A DNA stretch of 64,000 bases from Burkholderia sp. SRS-46 (lineage in GTDB: Bacteria; Pseudomonadota; Gammaproteobacteria; Burkholderiales; Burkholderiaceae): the NCBI RefSeq assembly GCF_004343775.1, contig NZ_PTXL01000007.1:598814-662813 (forward strand), read 5' to 3'. The first letter of the stretch is position 1; the number at the start of each line of letters is the position of its first letter. This document shows positions 33,525 to 43,294 of the stretch, piece by piece. Made by a program: the position numbers and the translations under genes. Under the pieces are notes generated by a model. It did no database searches, was not told the origin of the DNA, and was given only the letters and a program-made list of their open reading frames with translations.

Positions 33525-34867
33525 CGGGCGGTCTCCGCGAGGGTGGCGTCGAGCGTGTCGCGCGTGCGCTGCGCGAGCCAAGCGATGTCGGCGTCGTCGA
33601 TCACGTACGGCGGCATCAGGTAGACGGTCGTGCCGATCGGGCGCAGCAGCAGCTCGCGTTCCAGCGCGCGTTCGAAGAAGCGCCGCGAGAAGCCGCGCGC
33701 GGCGTCGCCGTCGAGCGCGACGTCGAACGCGAACAGCGTGCCGCGCTCGCGCAGGTGGCGAACGTGCGGATGCGCGGCGAGCGGCGCGAGCGCGTCGCGC
33801 AGCGCGGCGGTGTTGCGCGCGTTGCGTGCGAGCACGTCGTCGCGCGCGAACAGGTCGAGCGTCGCGACCGCCGCGCGGCACGCGAGCGGGTTGCCGGTGT
33901 ATGAGTGCGAGTGCAGGAAGCCGCGCGTCGTGTCGTCGTCGTAGAACGCCGCGAAGATCTCGTCGCGCGACAGCACCAGCGACAGCGGCAGGTAGCCGCC
34001 GCTGATGCCCTTCGACAGGCACAGGAAATCGGGCCAGACGCCGGCCTGCTCGCACGCGAAGAAGGTGCCGGTGCGGCCGCAGCCGACCGCGATCTCGTCG
34101 GCGATCAGGTGCACGCCGAACGCGTCGCACAGCGCGCGCAACCCGCGCACGTACGACGGATCGTGCATCGCCATGCCGGCCGCGCACTGCACGAGCGGCT
34201 CGACGATCAGCGCGGCGATCTGCGCGCCGCGTTCGACGAACAGGCGCCGCACGTCGGCGAGCGCGCGGCCCGCGACGTCGGCGGCCGTCTCGCCCGGCTG
34301 CGCGAGACGCGCGTCGGGCGATGCGACGACGTGTGCATTGCGGATCAGCGGATCGTACGCATCCTTGAACAGCGCGACATCGGTGACGCCGAGCGCGCCG
34401 ATCGTCTCGCCGTGATAGCTGTTCGCGACGCAGACGAATTCGCGCTTGTCGGCGTGGCCGCGATTGCGCCACGCGTGGAAGCTCATCTTCAGCGCGATCT
34501 CGACCGCGGACGCGCCGTCCGACGCGAAGAACGCGTGGCCGAGCGTGTGCTGCGTGAGCGCGGCGAGCCGCTCGGCGAGTTCGATCGCGGGCGCGTGCGT
34601 GCAGCCGGCGAGCATGGCGTGCTCGAGCGTGTCGAGCTGGTCCTTCAGCGCGGCATTGATGTCCGGGTTCGCATGGCCGAACAGGTTGACCCACCACGAG
34701 CTGATCGCGTCGAAGTAGCGGCGGCCGTCTCGGTTGTACAGCCACACGCCCGCGCCGCGCGCGACGGGGATGAGCGGCATCCGCTCATGGTGCTTCATCT
34801 GGGTGCAGGGGTGCCAGACCGCGCGCAGGCTGCGCGCGACCCAGTCGTCGGTCGCTTGCGTAGTCAA
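33521..34867 (-). CDS. bioA: adenosylmethionine-8-amino-7-oxononanoate aminotransferase
   Basis: This 448-residue class III PLP transaminase makes 7,8-diaminopelargonate with S-adenosylmethionine as amino donor. K286 in CLSKGISGGYLPLS is the Schiff-base lysine, D257 in HLIADEIAVGCGRTGTFF binds the PLP pyridine, and ISSWWVNLFGHANP is the substrate strand. It is the promoter-proximal gene of bioAFDB. Upstream 530 bases are gene-free. No pimeloyl-synthesis genes (bioC/H) are next to it. Confidence 0.96.
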   Translation of the reverse strand: MTTQATDDWVARSLRAVWHPCTQMKHHERMPLIPVARGAGVWLYNRDGRRYFDAISSWWVNLFGHANPDINAALKDQLDTLEHAMLAGCTHAPAIELAERLAALTQHTLGHAFFASDGASAVEIALKMSFHAWRNRGHADKREFVCVANSYHGETIGALGVTDVALFKDAYDPLIRNAHVVASPDARLAQPGETAADVAGRALADVRRLFVERGAQIAALIVEPLVQCAAGMAMHDPSYVRGLRALCDAFGVHLIADEIAVGCGRTGTFFACEQAGVWPDFLCLSKGISGGYLPLSLVLSRDEIFAAFYDDDTTRGFLHSHSYTGNPLACRAAVATLDLFARDDVLARNARNTAALRDALAPLAAHPHVRHLRERGTLFAFDVALDGDAARGFSRRFFERALERELLLRPIGTTVYLMPPYVIDDADIAWLAQRTRDTLDATLAETAR

Positions 34868-35401
34868 AACGGCTCCGGGGCGAAACGCGCGGCGCGCGGC
34901 ATCGGGCGGGATGCGTCGCGGCCGCGTGGGATGACGGCGATGCAGGCCGTCAGGGCGGCATGCAAATCACGAAAAACGCGCTGAGATTAGCGTGTTCCGC
35001 GGTTCCGTGCACTAGCGGTTACAAACGCCGCAAAGCCTTGCCGGACGGGAGTTCGGCGCAGTTCGGGGCGGCTCGGGACGGTACTCGCGAGAAGGGCCGA
35101 AATGCGTGCAGATGACGACGTTCGAGTGAGACCCCCCAACAGAAAAAAATCATGGTTCGGCACGGCGCAGGGCGCGAAAAAACGGGGGGAGAAGGGGCGG
35201 TGCGAGTGGGACGAGCGAGAAATGCGCGACGGATCCGGTGCGCGATGCGCTGGCCGATGCGCCGCTATCGACGCCGCGATCGATCGACAGGCGGAGCAGC
35301 GCGCGTTCACGTCCGACGAATCGCGCGATCGGCCCGGGGGCCGGCGCGATCGCGAAACGGCAGGAAAGGGGAGGAGAAAGGGGTTTCGGGCGGGCGCGCG
35401 A
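34868..35401. other. gene-free region upstream of bioA
   Basis: These 534 bases hold the bioA promoter and the 3' side of the convergent-facing hydrolase. Reading toward bioA, TTGTAACC at about 35018-35025 resembles one half of a biotin operator but no second half is at the expected distance. TAATCT at about 34983-34988 could be a -10 element. A purine-rich tract follows at 35140-35200 and 35360-35385. No gene is seen. Confidence 0.45.
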
Positions 35402-36664
35402 TCAGCGCGCCGCGAGGGCCGGCGTGGCGCGCGCATCGTCGTCGCGCTCGCCGTTGTCCGCGGTCTGCGACGCCTGCGTATTCCACACGACGTGGTCGTT
35501 CACCGCATACAGGCGGCACGCGCCCGCGCCCTGCTTCGCGCAGTTGTCGAGCGCGAGCGCCATCGGATCGTCGCCGCCTTCGGCCCACGACCACGCGCCT
35601 TCGGCGGACATCGCGAACGCGCGGCTCGGATGCTGGTGCAGGAAGCGGCGATAGCCTTCGCGGCCGGCTTCGTCGAGGAACGGCACCGCGTCCACTGCGT
35701 CGATCGACGCGAAGCCCGTCGCCTTCGGCTCGTGCGGGTTCGCGACCGCATAGCGCAGCGAGGTCGGCAGGTTCAGCTCGGCGAGGAACGCATGGACGGC
35801 CGGCCACCAGACGGGCACGCCGTCGCGATCGACGATCAGCCGGTGCGCGTCGTCCTTGTAGCGGCCGAAATCGACGAATTGCGCCTGGGTGCCGTGCGAC
35901 GCGTACGCGTCGTGCATCTGCGCGACGAGCGCCGGCGTCCACACCGAATCGTTGTCGCCGTACAGCCACAGCGAGCGCACCGCGGTGCGCGCGCCGTACT
36001 GGTCGAACGCATCGACGAGATTGCGCTGCCAGCCGTCGCACAGGTCCTGGCGCAGCCCGCCGGAGAAATTGATGATGCCGCGCACGCCGGGCGCCGCCTC
36101 GGTGCCGTACGCGATCGACGCGAGCCCGCCGTGCGACGTGCCGGCGACGACGATGCGCGATGCATCGACGTACGGCTGGCGTGCCATGTAGCGGACCGTC
36201 GCGTCGACGTCGGCCGCCTGCGCGAGGCCGTTCTGCGCGACGTTGCAGCCTTCCTGCCGATAGGTGCCGCCGGAGCCGGCGAAGCCCTGGCGATTCGGCG
36301 CGATCACCGCATAGCCGCGGCTCACGAATTCGCGCGCGAACGCGAGCGGCCGGCTGCGCGGCTGCTGATGGAGATCGCCGGGGTTCTTGCCGTGGTTGAA
36401 CACGACGAGCGGGAACGGGCCGGGGCCGTCCGGCTTGAACAGCGTGGCTTCGAGGGTGACCGTGCCCGACGCGTCGGCCGGCAGGCGGATGATCTGTTCG
36501 TTGAGGTCGGCGGCCACCTGGGGCAGCCGCGAATCGCCATAGTCGAAGCGTTCGGCGCGGGCAAGCGGCCCGCTCGAGGCGCCGGCGTGCGGCAGCGTGT
36601 CGGCCAGCGCGGCCGACAGCGCGCAGGCCGCCACCCATCCCACCAGTACCTTGCTGAACGCCAT
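35402..36664 (-). CDS. secreted alpha/beta hydrolase (dienelactone hydrolase/peptidase S9-like)
   Basis: This 420-residue protein has an N-terminal signal (MAFSKVLVGWVAACALSAAL, cleavage around ALA). An alpha/beta hydrolase domain spans about 55-330 with the nucleophile S177 in VAGTSHGGLAS, an aspartate in LYGDNDSVWTP and a histidine in KDDAHRLIV. LVVFNHGKNPG is the oxyanion loop. The last 110 residues are a further domain, not assigned. It is probably periplasmic or exported. Substrate unknown. Confidence 0.83.
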   Translation of the reverse strand: MAFSKVLVGWVAACALSAALADTLPHAGASSGPLARAERFDYGDSRLPQVAADLNEQIIRLPADASGTVTLEATLFKPDGPGPFPLVVFNHGKNPGDLHQQPRSRPLAFAREFVSRGYAVIAPNRQGFAGSGGTYRQEGCNVAQNGLAQAADVDATVRYMARQPYVDASRIVVAGTSHGGLASIAYGTEAAPGVRGIINFSGGLRQDLCDGWQRNLVDAFDQYGARTAVRSLWLYGDNDSVWTPALVAQMHDAYASHGTQAQFVDFGRYKDDAHRLIVDRDGVPVWWPAVHAFLAELNLPTSLRYAVANPHEPKATGFASIDAVDAVPFLDEAGREGYRRFLHQHPSRAFAMSAEGAWSWAEGGDDPMALALDNCAKQGAGACRLYAVNDHVVWNTQASQTADNGERDDDARATPALAAR

Positions 36665-36770
36665 TCGTAAGCCCTGCCACGCAACTGACCAAACCGAGGC
36701 TCATCGTAGCCTGACAATTTGGGGTTGTGCAATGCGGGAATTACCCGGCGTCTGACACAGCAAGTATTTG

Positions 36771-37208
36771 TCAGCGCTCGCTTACATCGCCGTCGAGATA
36801 GCGCCAGAAACCGTGCTCGTCGCGCTCGAAACGGCTGGTCTCGTGAAGCCGGTACGCGCGCCCGCCCACCTTGTAGCGGGCCACGAATTCGACCTCCGCG
36901 TGGCGTTCGTCGGCCTGCACGTGGCGTTTCACCGCGAGGCCGAGCCAGCGCGGCGCGTCGGGGGCAGTGGGGTCGGCATCCAGATCCGCGGGGCAGGTGC
37001 GCGCGTCCCACGTTGCGCGCAGGTAGCCGGTCGCGCCGAGCACGTAGGCGCTGTACCGCGAGCGCATCAACTCGAGCGCGGTGGGGGCGGTTTCGCCGCC
37101 GTCGATGAAACGGCCGCAGCACGCGGCGTAGCGGGGCGCCGGCGCGCGGCCGGCAGGGGCGGGGGACGCGCCGCCGCACGGGCACGCGTCAGGTCGGGAG
37201 AGAGTCAT
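36771..37208 (-). CDS. YchJ family (UPF0225, SEC-C motif) protein
   Basis: This 145-residue protein has a cysteine-rich N-terminus (C9-P-C11, then C30-C31 in RYAACCGRFI), the SEC-C-like metal-binding motif. The conserved YchJ core follows: TALELMRSRYSAYVLGATGY and VEFVARYKVGGRAYRLHETS, ending FERDEHGFWRYLDGD. The family's role is unknown to me. It faces the SDR gene at 37238 on the same strand with 29 bases between, so both may share a transcript. Confidence 0.87.
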   Translation of the reverse strand: MTLSRPDACPCGGASPAPAGRAPAPRYAACCGRFIDGGETAPTALELMRSRYSAYVLGATGYLRATWDARTCPADLDADPTAPDAPRWLGLAVKRHVQADERHAEVEFVARYKVGGRAYRLHETSRFERDEHGFWRYLDGDVSER

Positions 37209-37237
37209 GCGAAAGATGAATTAACGACGAGGGATTG

Positions 37238-37915
37238 TTACCAGGCGAGCTCGACGCCGTCGTACTGGAAAAAGCGCCCGTTCGCGAGGGCGACGTCGGC
37301 GGCGGCCTCGGCCAGCACGCGCCGCATGCCGGTCACGCTCGTCTCCGGATCGATCGCGGCCTGCGCGCCGCCCATCGCGGTGCGCACCCAGCCCGGATGC
37401 AGCGACACGCACGCCGCGTGGCGGGCCTGCAGCGACGCGATGCGCAGCACGTCGTTGAGCGCGGCCTTGCTCGCGCGGTACAGCCAGCCGGCGGTGCCGG
37501 TCGCCTCGCCGATGCTGCCCATCCGGCTCGACACGACCGCGAGCACGCCGCGCGCATCCTCGACGAGCGGCAGCAGGATCGGCAGCAGCTGCATCGGCCC
37601 GCGCACGTTGGTGTGCATCACCGCGTCGAAATCCTCGGCGGTGACGGTTTCGACGCCTTCGGTTTGCGGCCCGTAGATGCCCGACACGACGACGGCGGCA
37701 TCGAGCCGCTCGCCGTCGAGCTTCCAGCCGAGGGCGGCGATCTGCTCGGGCCGCGCGATGTCGAGCGCATGCGCGTGCGCGCCGAGCTCGCGCAGCGCGG
37801 CGAGCGACGCGTCGTCGCGCGCGGTGGCGATCACGTTCCAGCCGTCGCGCCGGTATTGCCGGACGAATTCGCGGCCGAGGCCGCGCGATGCGCCGACGAT
37901 CAATACGGTTTTCAT
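37238..37915 (-). CDS. short-chain dehydrogenase/reductase
   Basis: This 225-residue Rossmann oxidoreductase has the cofactor motif VGASRGLGREFVRQYRRDGW (glycines at about 8-14), with an arginine after the first glycine, favouring NADP. The active-site Y-x3-K is in WLYRASKAALNDVLR, with a serine in VVSSRMGSIGE. VVVSGIYGPQ replaces the usual NAG motif. The length is short for a full SDR, matching the sniffer/CsgA-like subgroup. It sits between the thiolase and YchJ genes. Substrate unknown. Confidence 0.87.
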   Translation of the reverse strand: MKTVLIVGASRGLGREFVRQYRRDGWNVIATARDDASLAALRELGAHAHALDIARPEQIAALGWKLDGERLDAAVVVSGIYGPQTEGVETVTAEDFDAVMHTNVRGPMQLLPILLPLVEDARGVLAVVSSRMGSIGEATGTAGWLYRASKAALNDVLRIASLQARHAACVSLHPGWVRTAMGGAQAAIDPETSVTGMRRVLAEAAADVALANGRFFQYDGVELAW

Positions 37916-37946
37916 GTTCGCCGCTCCTTGCGGGAAGGTCGTTTGG

Positions 37947-39152
37947 TCAGACGAGTTCGATGCCCATCGCGGTCGCCTCGCCGCCGCCGATGCACAGGCT
38001 CGCGACGCCGCGTCGCGCCGAGCGCGCGCGCAACGCGCCGATCAGCGTGACGAGGATGCGCGCGCCGGATGCGCCGATCGGGTGGCCGAGCGCGCACGCG
38101 CCGCCGTTCACGTTGACCGTGTCGTGCGGCAGCCCGTGCTCCTTCATCGCCGCCATCGTGACGACCGCGAACGCCTCGTTGATCTCGTACAGGTCGACGT
38201 CGGTCGCGCGCCAGCCGTTGCGCTCGAACAGGCGGCGGATCGCGCCGACCGGCGCGGTCGTGAACTTCGCGGGCGCCTGCGCGAACGTCGCATGGCCGAC
38301 CACCCGCGCGAGCGGCGTGACGCCGAGCCGCGCGGCGGTGGACGCGCGCATCATCACGAGCGCGGCCGCGCCGTCGGAGATCGACGACGCGTTCGCGGCG
38401 GTGACGGTGCCGTTCTTGCCGAACGCGGGCTTCAGCGACGGGATCTTCGACGGATCGGCCTTGAACGGCTGCTCGTCGCGCGACACGACCCGGTCGTCCT
38501 TCCCGCCTGGCTTGCCGGCCACCGTCACCGGCGCGATTTCCCAGTCGAACGAGCCGTCGACGTTCGCGCGCTTCGCGCGGGCGAGCGACTCGATCGCGAA
38601 CGCGTCCTGCGCGTCGCGCGAGAATGCGTATTCGGCCGCGCATTCGTCGGCGAAGGTGCCCATCAGGCGACCTTTTTCGTATGCATCCTCGAGGCCGTCG
38701 AGGAACATGTGGTCGAGCACCTGGTCGTGGCCCATCCGGTAGCCGGCGCGCGCCTTCGGCAGCAGGTACGGCGCGTGGGTCATGCTTTCCATGCCGCCCG
38801 CGACGATCACGTCGGCCGAGCCGGCGCGCAGCATGTCGTGCGCGAACATCGCCGCGCGCATTCCGGAGCCGCACATCTTGTTGACCGTCGTGCAGCCGGT
38901 GGCGAGCGGCAGGCCCGCGCCGAGCGCGGCCTGGCGCGCGGGCGCCTGGCCCTGGCCGGCGGGCAGCACGCAGCCCATCACCGCTTCGTCGATCCGTTCC
39001 GGCGCAAGGCCGGCGCGCGCGAGTGCCGCGGCGATCGCGACGCTGCCGAGCTGCGGCGCGGCGAGCGACGCGAAGTCGCCCTGGAAGCCGCCGATCGGCG
39101 TGCGTGCCGCGGCGGCGATGACGATCGGATCGTCGTGATCAACAGCGCTCAT
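37947..39152 (-). CDS. acetyl-CoA C-acetyltransferase (thiolase)
   Basis: This 401-residue enzyme reversibly condenses two acetyl-CoA or cleaves acetoacetyl-CoA. C94 in VNKMCGSGMRA is the nucleophile, H357 in ALGHPIGASGARI and C387 in SLCIGGGEATAMGIEL are the base residues. The start MSAVDHDDPIVIAAAARTPI at 39152 fits the family; an ATG at 39203 adds 17 odd residues. It could feed polyhydroxybutyrate or handle acetoacetate from HMG-CoA lyase. phaB and phaC are not adjacent. Confidence 0.94.
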   Translation of the reverse strand: MSAVDHDDPIVIAAAARTPIGGFQGDFASLAAPQLGSVAIAAALARAGLAPERIDEAVMGCVLPAGQGQAPARQAALGAGLPLATGCTTVNKMCGSGMRAAMFAHDMLRAGSADVIVAGGMESMTHAPYLLPKARAGYRMGHDQVLDHMFLDGLEDAYEKGRLMGTFADECAAEYAFSRDAQDAFAIESLARAKRANVDGSFDWEIAPVTVAGKPGGKDDRVVSRDEQPFKADPSKIPSLKPAFGKNGTVTAANASSISDGAAALVMMRASTAARLGVTPLARVVGHATFAQAPAKFTTAPVGAIRRLFERNGWRATDVDLYEINEAFAVVTMAAMKEHGLPHDTVNVNGGACALGHPIGASGARILVTLIGALRARSARRGVASLCIGGGEATAMGIELV

Positions 39153-39213
39153 GATGCGTCTCCTGATCCCGTGCGGCGCGCGGCCGAGGCCGGCGCCGGG
39201 CACGGCGAGGGGC

Positions 39214-39981
39214 TTACTCTGCGTCCGCGCAGGGCTTCAGCGTGTCCGCGACGGCCTGCGCGACGTCGGTCAGGCGCGCCGCATCGGCCGCGACCATGTC
39301 GTTGTCGGGCGAGTGCTGGCCGCGTGCGGTCAGCGCGGCCACCGCGCGCCGGTAGGTGTCGTGCAGCGTGTCGGGGTTCGACACGGCCATGCCGAGGTCG
39401 CGCATGCGGCCGTCGTGCACGCCGTACACGAGCGCGTGCACGGTCAGCGACTGGCCGCGCGCCCATGCGTCGTTGACGATCGTCGTGCGGCACACGTTGA
39501 CGACCTGCTCGATCGCGTTCAGCTCGATCAGGCGGCGATAGCGCGCTTCGCCCACCGGCCATTCGTCGAGCAGCGCGGCGTGCCGCTCGCGCACGTCCTG
39601 CACGTGGTGCAGCCAGTTGTCCGCGAGGCCGACGCGGCGGTTGTGCAGCGCCGCGTTCACGCCCGAGCAGCCGTAGTGGCCGACCACCATGATGTGCTTC
39701 ACGCGCAGGATGTCGACCGCGAACTGGATCACCGACAGGCAGTTCAGGTCGGTGTGCACGACGACGTTGGCGATGTTGCGGTGAACGAACACCTCGCCCG
39801 GCGGCAGGCCGATGATCTGGTTCGCCGGCACGCGTGAATCCGAGCAGCCGATCCACAGGTACTCCGGCGCCTGCTGGTCGGCCAGACGCGTGAAGAACTC
39901 CGGATCGTCGGCGAGCTTGCGCTTGACCCAGGCGTCGTTGTTGTCGAACAGGTGTGAGAGCGGGTGGTCTTGGGTGTTCAT
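39214..39981 (-). CDS. can: beta-class carbonic anhydrase
   Basis: This 255-residue enzyme interconverts CO2 and bicarbonate. The zinc ligands are C46, H102 and C105 in LWIGCSDSRVPANQ and VVGHYGCSGVNA, with the regulatory or catalytic D48-R50 dyad. Length and the C-terminal ~30 extra residues (AADAARLTDVAQAVADTLKP) match proteobacterial Can. It lies between thiolase and aceK on the same strand; it could supply bicarbonate to carboxylases. Confidence 0.95.
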   Translation of the reverse strand: MNTQDHPLSHLFDNNDAWVKRKLADDPEFFTRLADQQAPEYLWIGCSDSRVPANQIIGLPPGEVFVHRNIANVVVHTDLNCLSVIQFAVDILRVKHIMVVGHYGCSGVNAALHNRRVGLADNWLHHVQDVRERHAALLDEWPVGEARYRRLIELNAIEQVVNVCRTTIVNDAWARGQSLTVHALVYGVHDGRMRDLGMAVSNPDTLHDTYRRAVAALTARGQHSPDNDMVAADAARLTDVAQAVADTLKPCADAE

Positions 39982-40027
39982 CGGTATGGGTTTCCGGGTG
40001 CGGAAATCGGTTCGGTGATGGGGCGCT

Positions 40028-41839
40028 TCAGGCGGCGCGCTGCGCGCCGCCCTCGTCGTCGTCCGTCGCGTCGAAGCGTTCGGGGTAGCGTACGCAGAAG
40101 CGCAGCGACGCGTCGTACGGATAGAAATCGGGCAGCTCGCCCTGCAGCAGCTTGTCCTTGCTCGCCTGCCACAGCGCGGGCTCGAAGAAATCGGCGTGAT
40201 GCTTCAAGAATACGTCGCGCACGCGCGGATCGCCGAGCAGGAACGGCCCGTAGGTTTCGGGAAAGATGTCGTGCGGGCCGATCGAATACCACGGCTCGCC
40301 GGACAGCTCGTCCTCCTCGTTGCGCGGCGGCGGCACGCGGCGCACGTTGCAGTCGGTCAGGTACTCGATCTCGTCGTAGTCGTAGAACACCACGCGGCCG
40401 TGGCGCGTGACGCCGAAGTTCTTGTACAGCATGTCGCCGGGGAAGATGTTGGCCTTCATCAGCTCCTTCACCGCGTTGCCGTACTCCTTCACGCCGTGCT
40501 CGACCTCGGCGTCGCTGCCGTTCTGCAGGTACAGGTTGAGCGGGATCATCCGGCGCTCGATGTACAGGTGCCGGATCACGAGGTTGTCGCCCTCGTATTC
40601 GAGCAGCGACGGCACTTCCTTCTCCAGCTCGCGCACGAGCGCGTGGTCGAGCCGCGCGAGCGGCAGCGCGACGCTCGAATACTCGAGCGTGTCGGCCATC
40701 CGCCCGAGGCGGTCGTGGCGCTTCACGAGCTGGTACTTCTCCATGATCTGCGCGCGCGTCGTTTCCTTCGGCGGCGGGAACTGGTCCTTGATGATCTTGA
40801 ACACGTACGGGAACGACGGCAGCGTGAACACCAGCATCACGAGGCCCTTGATCCCCGGCGCGATGATGAAGCGGTCGCTCGAATGCGACAGGTGATGCAG
40901 CAGGTCGCGGTAGAACAGGTTCTTGCCCTGCTTCTGCAGGCCGACCGACGTGTAGATTTCCGCCTTCGGCTTGCCCGGCATGATCGTGCCCAGGAAGTCG
41001 ACGTACGCGGACGGCACGGTCATGTCGACGAGGAAGTACGAGTGCGAGAAGCCGAAGATGATCTGCAGCTGCGCGCGGCGCAGCAGCACCGTGTCGAGCG
41101 CGAGCAGGCCCGGGCGCACGTGGCGGATCGGCAGCGCGAACGGCAGCATGCGGTCGCCGTTGATGATGCGGCCGATCACGTACGCGGTCTTGTTGCGGAA
41201 GAACAGCGACGACAGTACGTGGATCTGGAAATTCGTCGCTTCGTCGAAGCGGCCGAATTCGTCGTGGATCGCCTGCATCACGCATGCGATGTCGCGCGCG
41301 AGATCCTCGAACGGCGGCTCGAGCTGGAAGTTCGTGACGATGCGCTCGAGCGTGATCGCGAGGCCGTCGGTGCCCGGGTAGTACGCGCGATAGGTCGGCT
41401 TGGCCGCCGGTTCGTCGTTCTCGAGGTATTCGGTCGAGATGGCCGGGCGCACGAACAGGAAATCGTTGTTGAAATACGAGCGGTGCAGGATCTTGCAGCA
41501 CACCGAGTTGAAGAACGTCTCCGCGCATTCCGGCTGGCGGTGCGACGTCAGGAGACCGATGTAGTGCAGCTTGATCTGCTGCCACACCTCGTCGTCGATG
41601 TTCTCCGCGTCGTATTCGTCTTCCAGCACCTCGACGCATTCCTGCACGCGATCGTCGTACGACGTGATCCTCTCGCGCGCGAGGCGCTGCAGCGCATGCC
41701 AGTCGGCGCGCTCGAACAGCGCCTTCGCGTCGGCCGCCGCTTCGCGGAAGATCCGGTAGTGGCGGTCGAAGTTCTCGAGCAGGGTCTGCGCGACATCGAA
41801 GCCGATCTGCGACGACAGCAGTTTGGGGAAGTGATTCAT
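40028..41839 (-). CDS. aceK: isocitrate dehydrogenase kinase/phosphatase
   Basis: This 603-residue bifunctional enzyme phosphorylates isocitrate dehydrogenase to send isocitrate into the glyoxylate shunt, and reverses it. An N-terminal regulatory domain covers about 1-310. The kinase-like domain begins near IIAPGIKGLVMLVFTLPSFP, with YVFKIIKDQFPPPKE and HDRLGRMADTLEYSSVALPL, and DYDEIEYLTDCN as the metal loop. Length is typical. It is not beside aceA/aceB here, so control is unlinked. The promoter lies in the 303-base divergent region with the metallo-hydrolase. Confidence 0.95.
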   Translation of the reverse strand: MNHFPKLLSSQIGFDVAQTLLENFDRHYRIFREAAADAKALFERADWHALQRLARERITSYDDRVQECVEVLEDEYDAENIDDEVWQQIKLHYIGLLTSHRQPECAETFFNSVCCKILHRSYFNNDFLFVRPAISTEYLENDEPAAKPTYRAYYPGTDGLAITLERIVTNFQLEPPFEDLARDIACVMQAIHDEFGRFDEATNFQIHVLSSLFFRNKTAYVIGRIINGDRMLPFALPIRHVRPGLLALDTVLLRRAQLQIIFGFSHSYFLVDMTVPSAYVDFLGTIMPGKPKAEIYTSVGLQKQGKNLFYRDLLHHLSHSSDRFIIAPGIKGLVMLVFTLPSFPYVFKIIKDQFPPPKETTRAQIMEKYQLVKRHDRLGRMADTLEYSSVALPLARLDHALVRELEKEVPSLLEYEGDNLVIRHLYIERRMIPLNLYLQNGSDAEVEHGVKEYGNAVKELMKANIFPGDMLYKNFGVTRHGRVVFYDYDEIEYLTDCNVRRVPPPRNEEDELSGEPWYSIGPHDIFPETYGPFLLGDPRVRDVFLKHHADFFEPALWQASKDKLLQGELPDFYPYDASLRFCVRYPERFDATDDDEGGAQRAA

Positions 41840-42142
41840 TGCGTGCAGGCTCGCTCAAGGGGCTGTAAGCACCCGACATTTTAGCGTCCGGAAGGCGTGT
41901 TAAGCGCATCCGCGGCCGGGCGCGGGCGGGGCGTCAAGCGGCGTGTTGCGCGGCGTTCCGCACCGTTTGGGGCATCTTCGCGTAAAGATACGGGTACGGA
42001 ACCGATTGTGGCACGAACTTTTTTTGACGGGCGGGGCCGCGGGATCACGCCTGCCGCGATTGAGCGATAGAATCGTCGGAACGCCCGCGGCGGCCCCGTT
42101 CGCGCGCCGGCCCGCATCGATAACGACGAGACGCCCCCACCG
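41840..42142. other. divergent intergenic region between aceK and the metallo-hydrolase
   Basis: These 303 bases contain both promoters and no gene. A TAGAAT hexamer at about 42067-42072 is a good -10 candidate for the plus-strand gene. A run of seven T followed by TTGACG-like sequence (about 42019-42030) is nearby but too distant to be its -35. The first 100 bases are very GC-rich. Confidence 0.45.
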
Positions 42143-43219
42143 ATGAACGCACTGGAACACCAACTCGACTACCCCTTCGCCGATACGCTGCCCGCCGCGG
42201 GCGACACGTTCGAGGTCGCGCCCGGCGTGCGCTGGCTGCGCATGCCGCTGCCGTTCTCGCTCGATCACATCAACCTCTGGCTGCTGCGTGACGAAATCGA
42301 CGGGCAGGCGGGCTGGACGGTCGTCGATTGCGGGATCGCGTCGGACGCGATCCGCGCGCACTGGGAGCAGATCTTCGAGTCGCACCTCGACGGCCTGCCG
42401 GTGCTGCGCGTGATCGTCACGCACTGCCATCCGGACCATTTCGGGCTCGCGAACTGGCTGTGCGAGGGCGGCGACAAAGGGCGCTGGAACGTGCGGCTGT
42501 GGATGACGCTCGGCGAGTACATGTTCGGCTGCCTGATGGCCGCCGGCAGCGGCTCGAACGCCGGCGGCGCGGCCGCGGCCGATCACTTCGCGCGCCACGG
42601 CCTCGCCGATCCGGCGTCGCTCGACAAGCTGCGCAACCGCCGCAGCTACTACACGGATCTCGTGCCGTCGGTGCCGCCGCGCTACCGCCGCCTGCGCGAA
42701 GGCAATGCGGTGACGATCGGCGGGCGCACGTGGCGCGTCGTGACGGGCTACGGCCATTCGCCTGAACATTGCGCGCTGCACTGCGAGGCCGACGGGCTGC
42801 TGATTTCCGGCGACATGGTGCTGCCGCGCATCTCGACCAACGTGTCGGTGTTCGATCTCGAACCGGAGGCGAACCCGCTCGCGCTGTACCTCGAATCGCT
42901 CGGCCGCTACGAGACGATGGCCGCCGACACGCTCGTGCTGCCGTCGCACGGCAAGCCGTTCCGCGGCGTGCGCACGCGCATCGCGCAACTGCGCGCGCAC
43001 CACGACGCGCGGCTCGACGAAGTGCGCGTCGCCTGCGCGGAGCAGCCGATGAGCGCGGCCGACATCGTGCCGATCATGTTCCACCGCCGCGCGCTCGACA
43101 TCCACCAGATGACGTTTGCGCTCGGCGAGGCGATCGCGCACCTGAACCTGCTGTGGCTCGCGGGGGAACTGACGCGCGTCGCGGGCGCGGACGGCGTGAT
43201 CCGCTTCGCGCGGCAGTGA
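42143..43219 (+). CDS. metallo-beta-lactamase fold hydrolase
   Basis: This 358-residue dinuclear metallo-hydrolase has the motif H94-x-H96-x-D98-H99 in IVTHCHPDHFGLAN and a further metal His in GYGHSPEHCALHC, with the aspartate in ISGDMVLPRIS. A C-terminal helical tail of about 100 residues is of the lactamase_B type seen near long-chain hydrolases. Substrates cannot be named. It is divergent from aceK and followed 75 bases later by the SWIM gene. Confidence 0.86.
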   Translation: MNALEHQLDYPFADTLPAAGDTFEVAPGVRWLRMPLPFSLDHINLWLLRDEIDGQAGWTVVDCGIASDAIRAHWEQIFESHLDGLPVLRVIVTHCHPDHFGLANWLCEGGDKGRWNVRLWMTLGEYMFGCLMAAGSGSNAGGAAAADHFARHGLADPASLDKLRNRRSYYTDLVPSVPPRYRRLREGNAVTIGGRTWRVVTGYGHSPEHCALHCEADGLLISGDMVLPRISTNVSVFDLEPEANPLALYLESLGRYETMAADTLVLPSHGKPFRGVRTRIAQLRAHHDARLDEVRVACAEQPMSAADIVPIMFHRRALDIHQMTFALGEAIAHLNLLWLAGELTRVAGADGVIRFARQ

Positions 43220-43294
43220 GCATGCGCGCTGGCGCGGGCGCGCGTCGCGCTTTTGTACAATTTTCAGTCTCGATCTGAATAGCCGCCGCGCTCC

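Noticed and set aside
34983..35100. Full biotin operator upstream of bioA
   Set aside because: Only a half-like TTGTAACC was found. The second half at the expected distance is missing.
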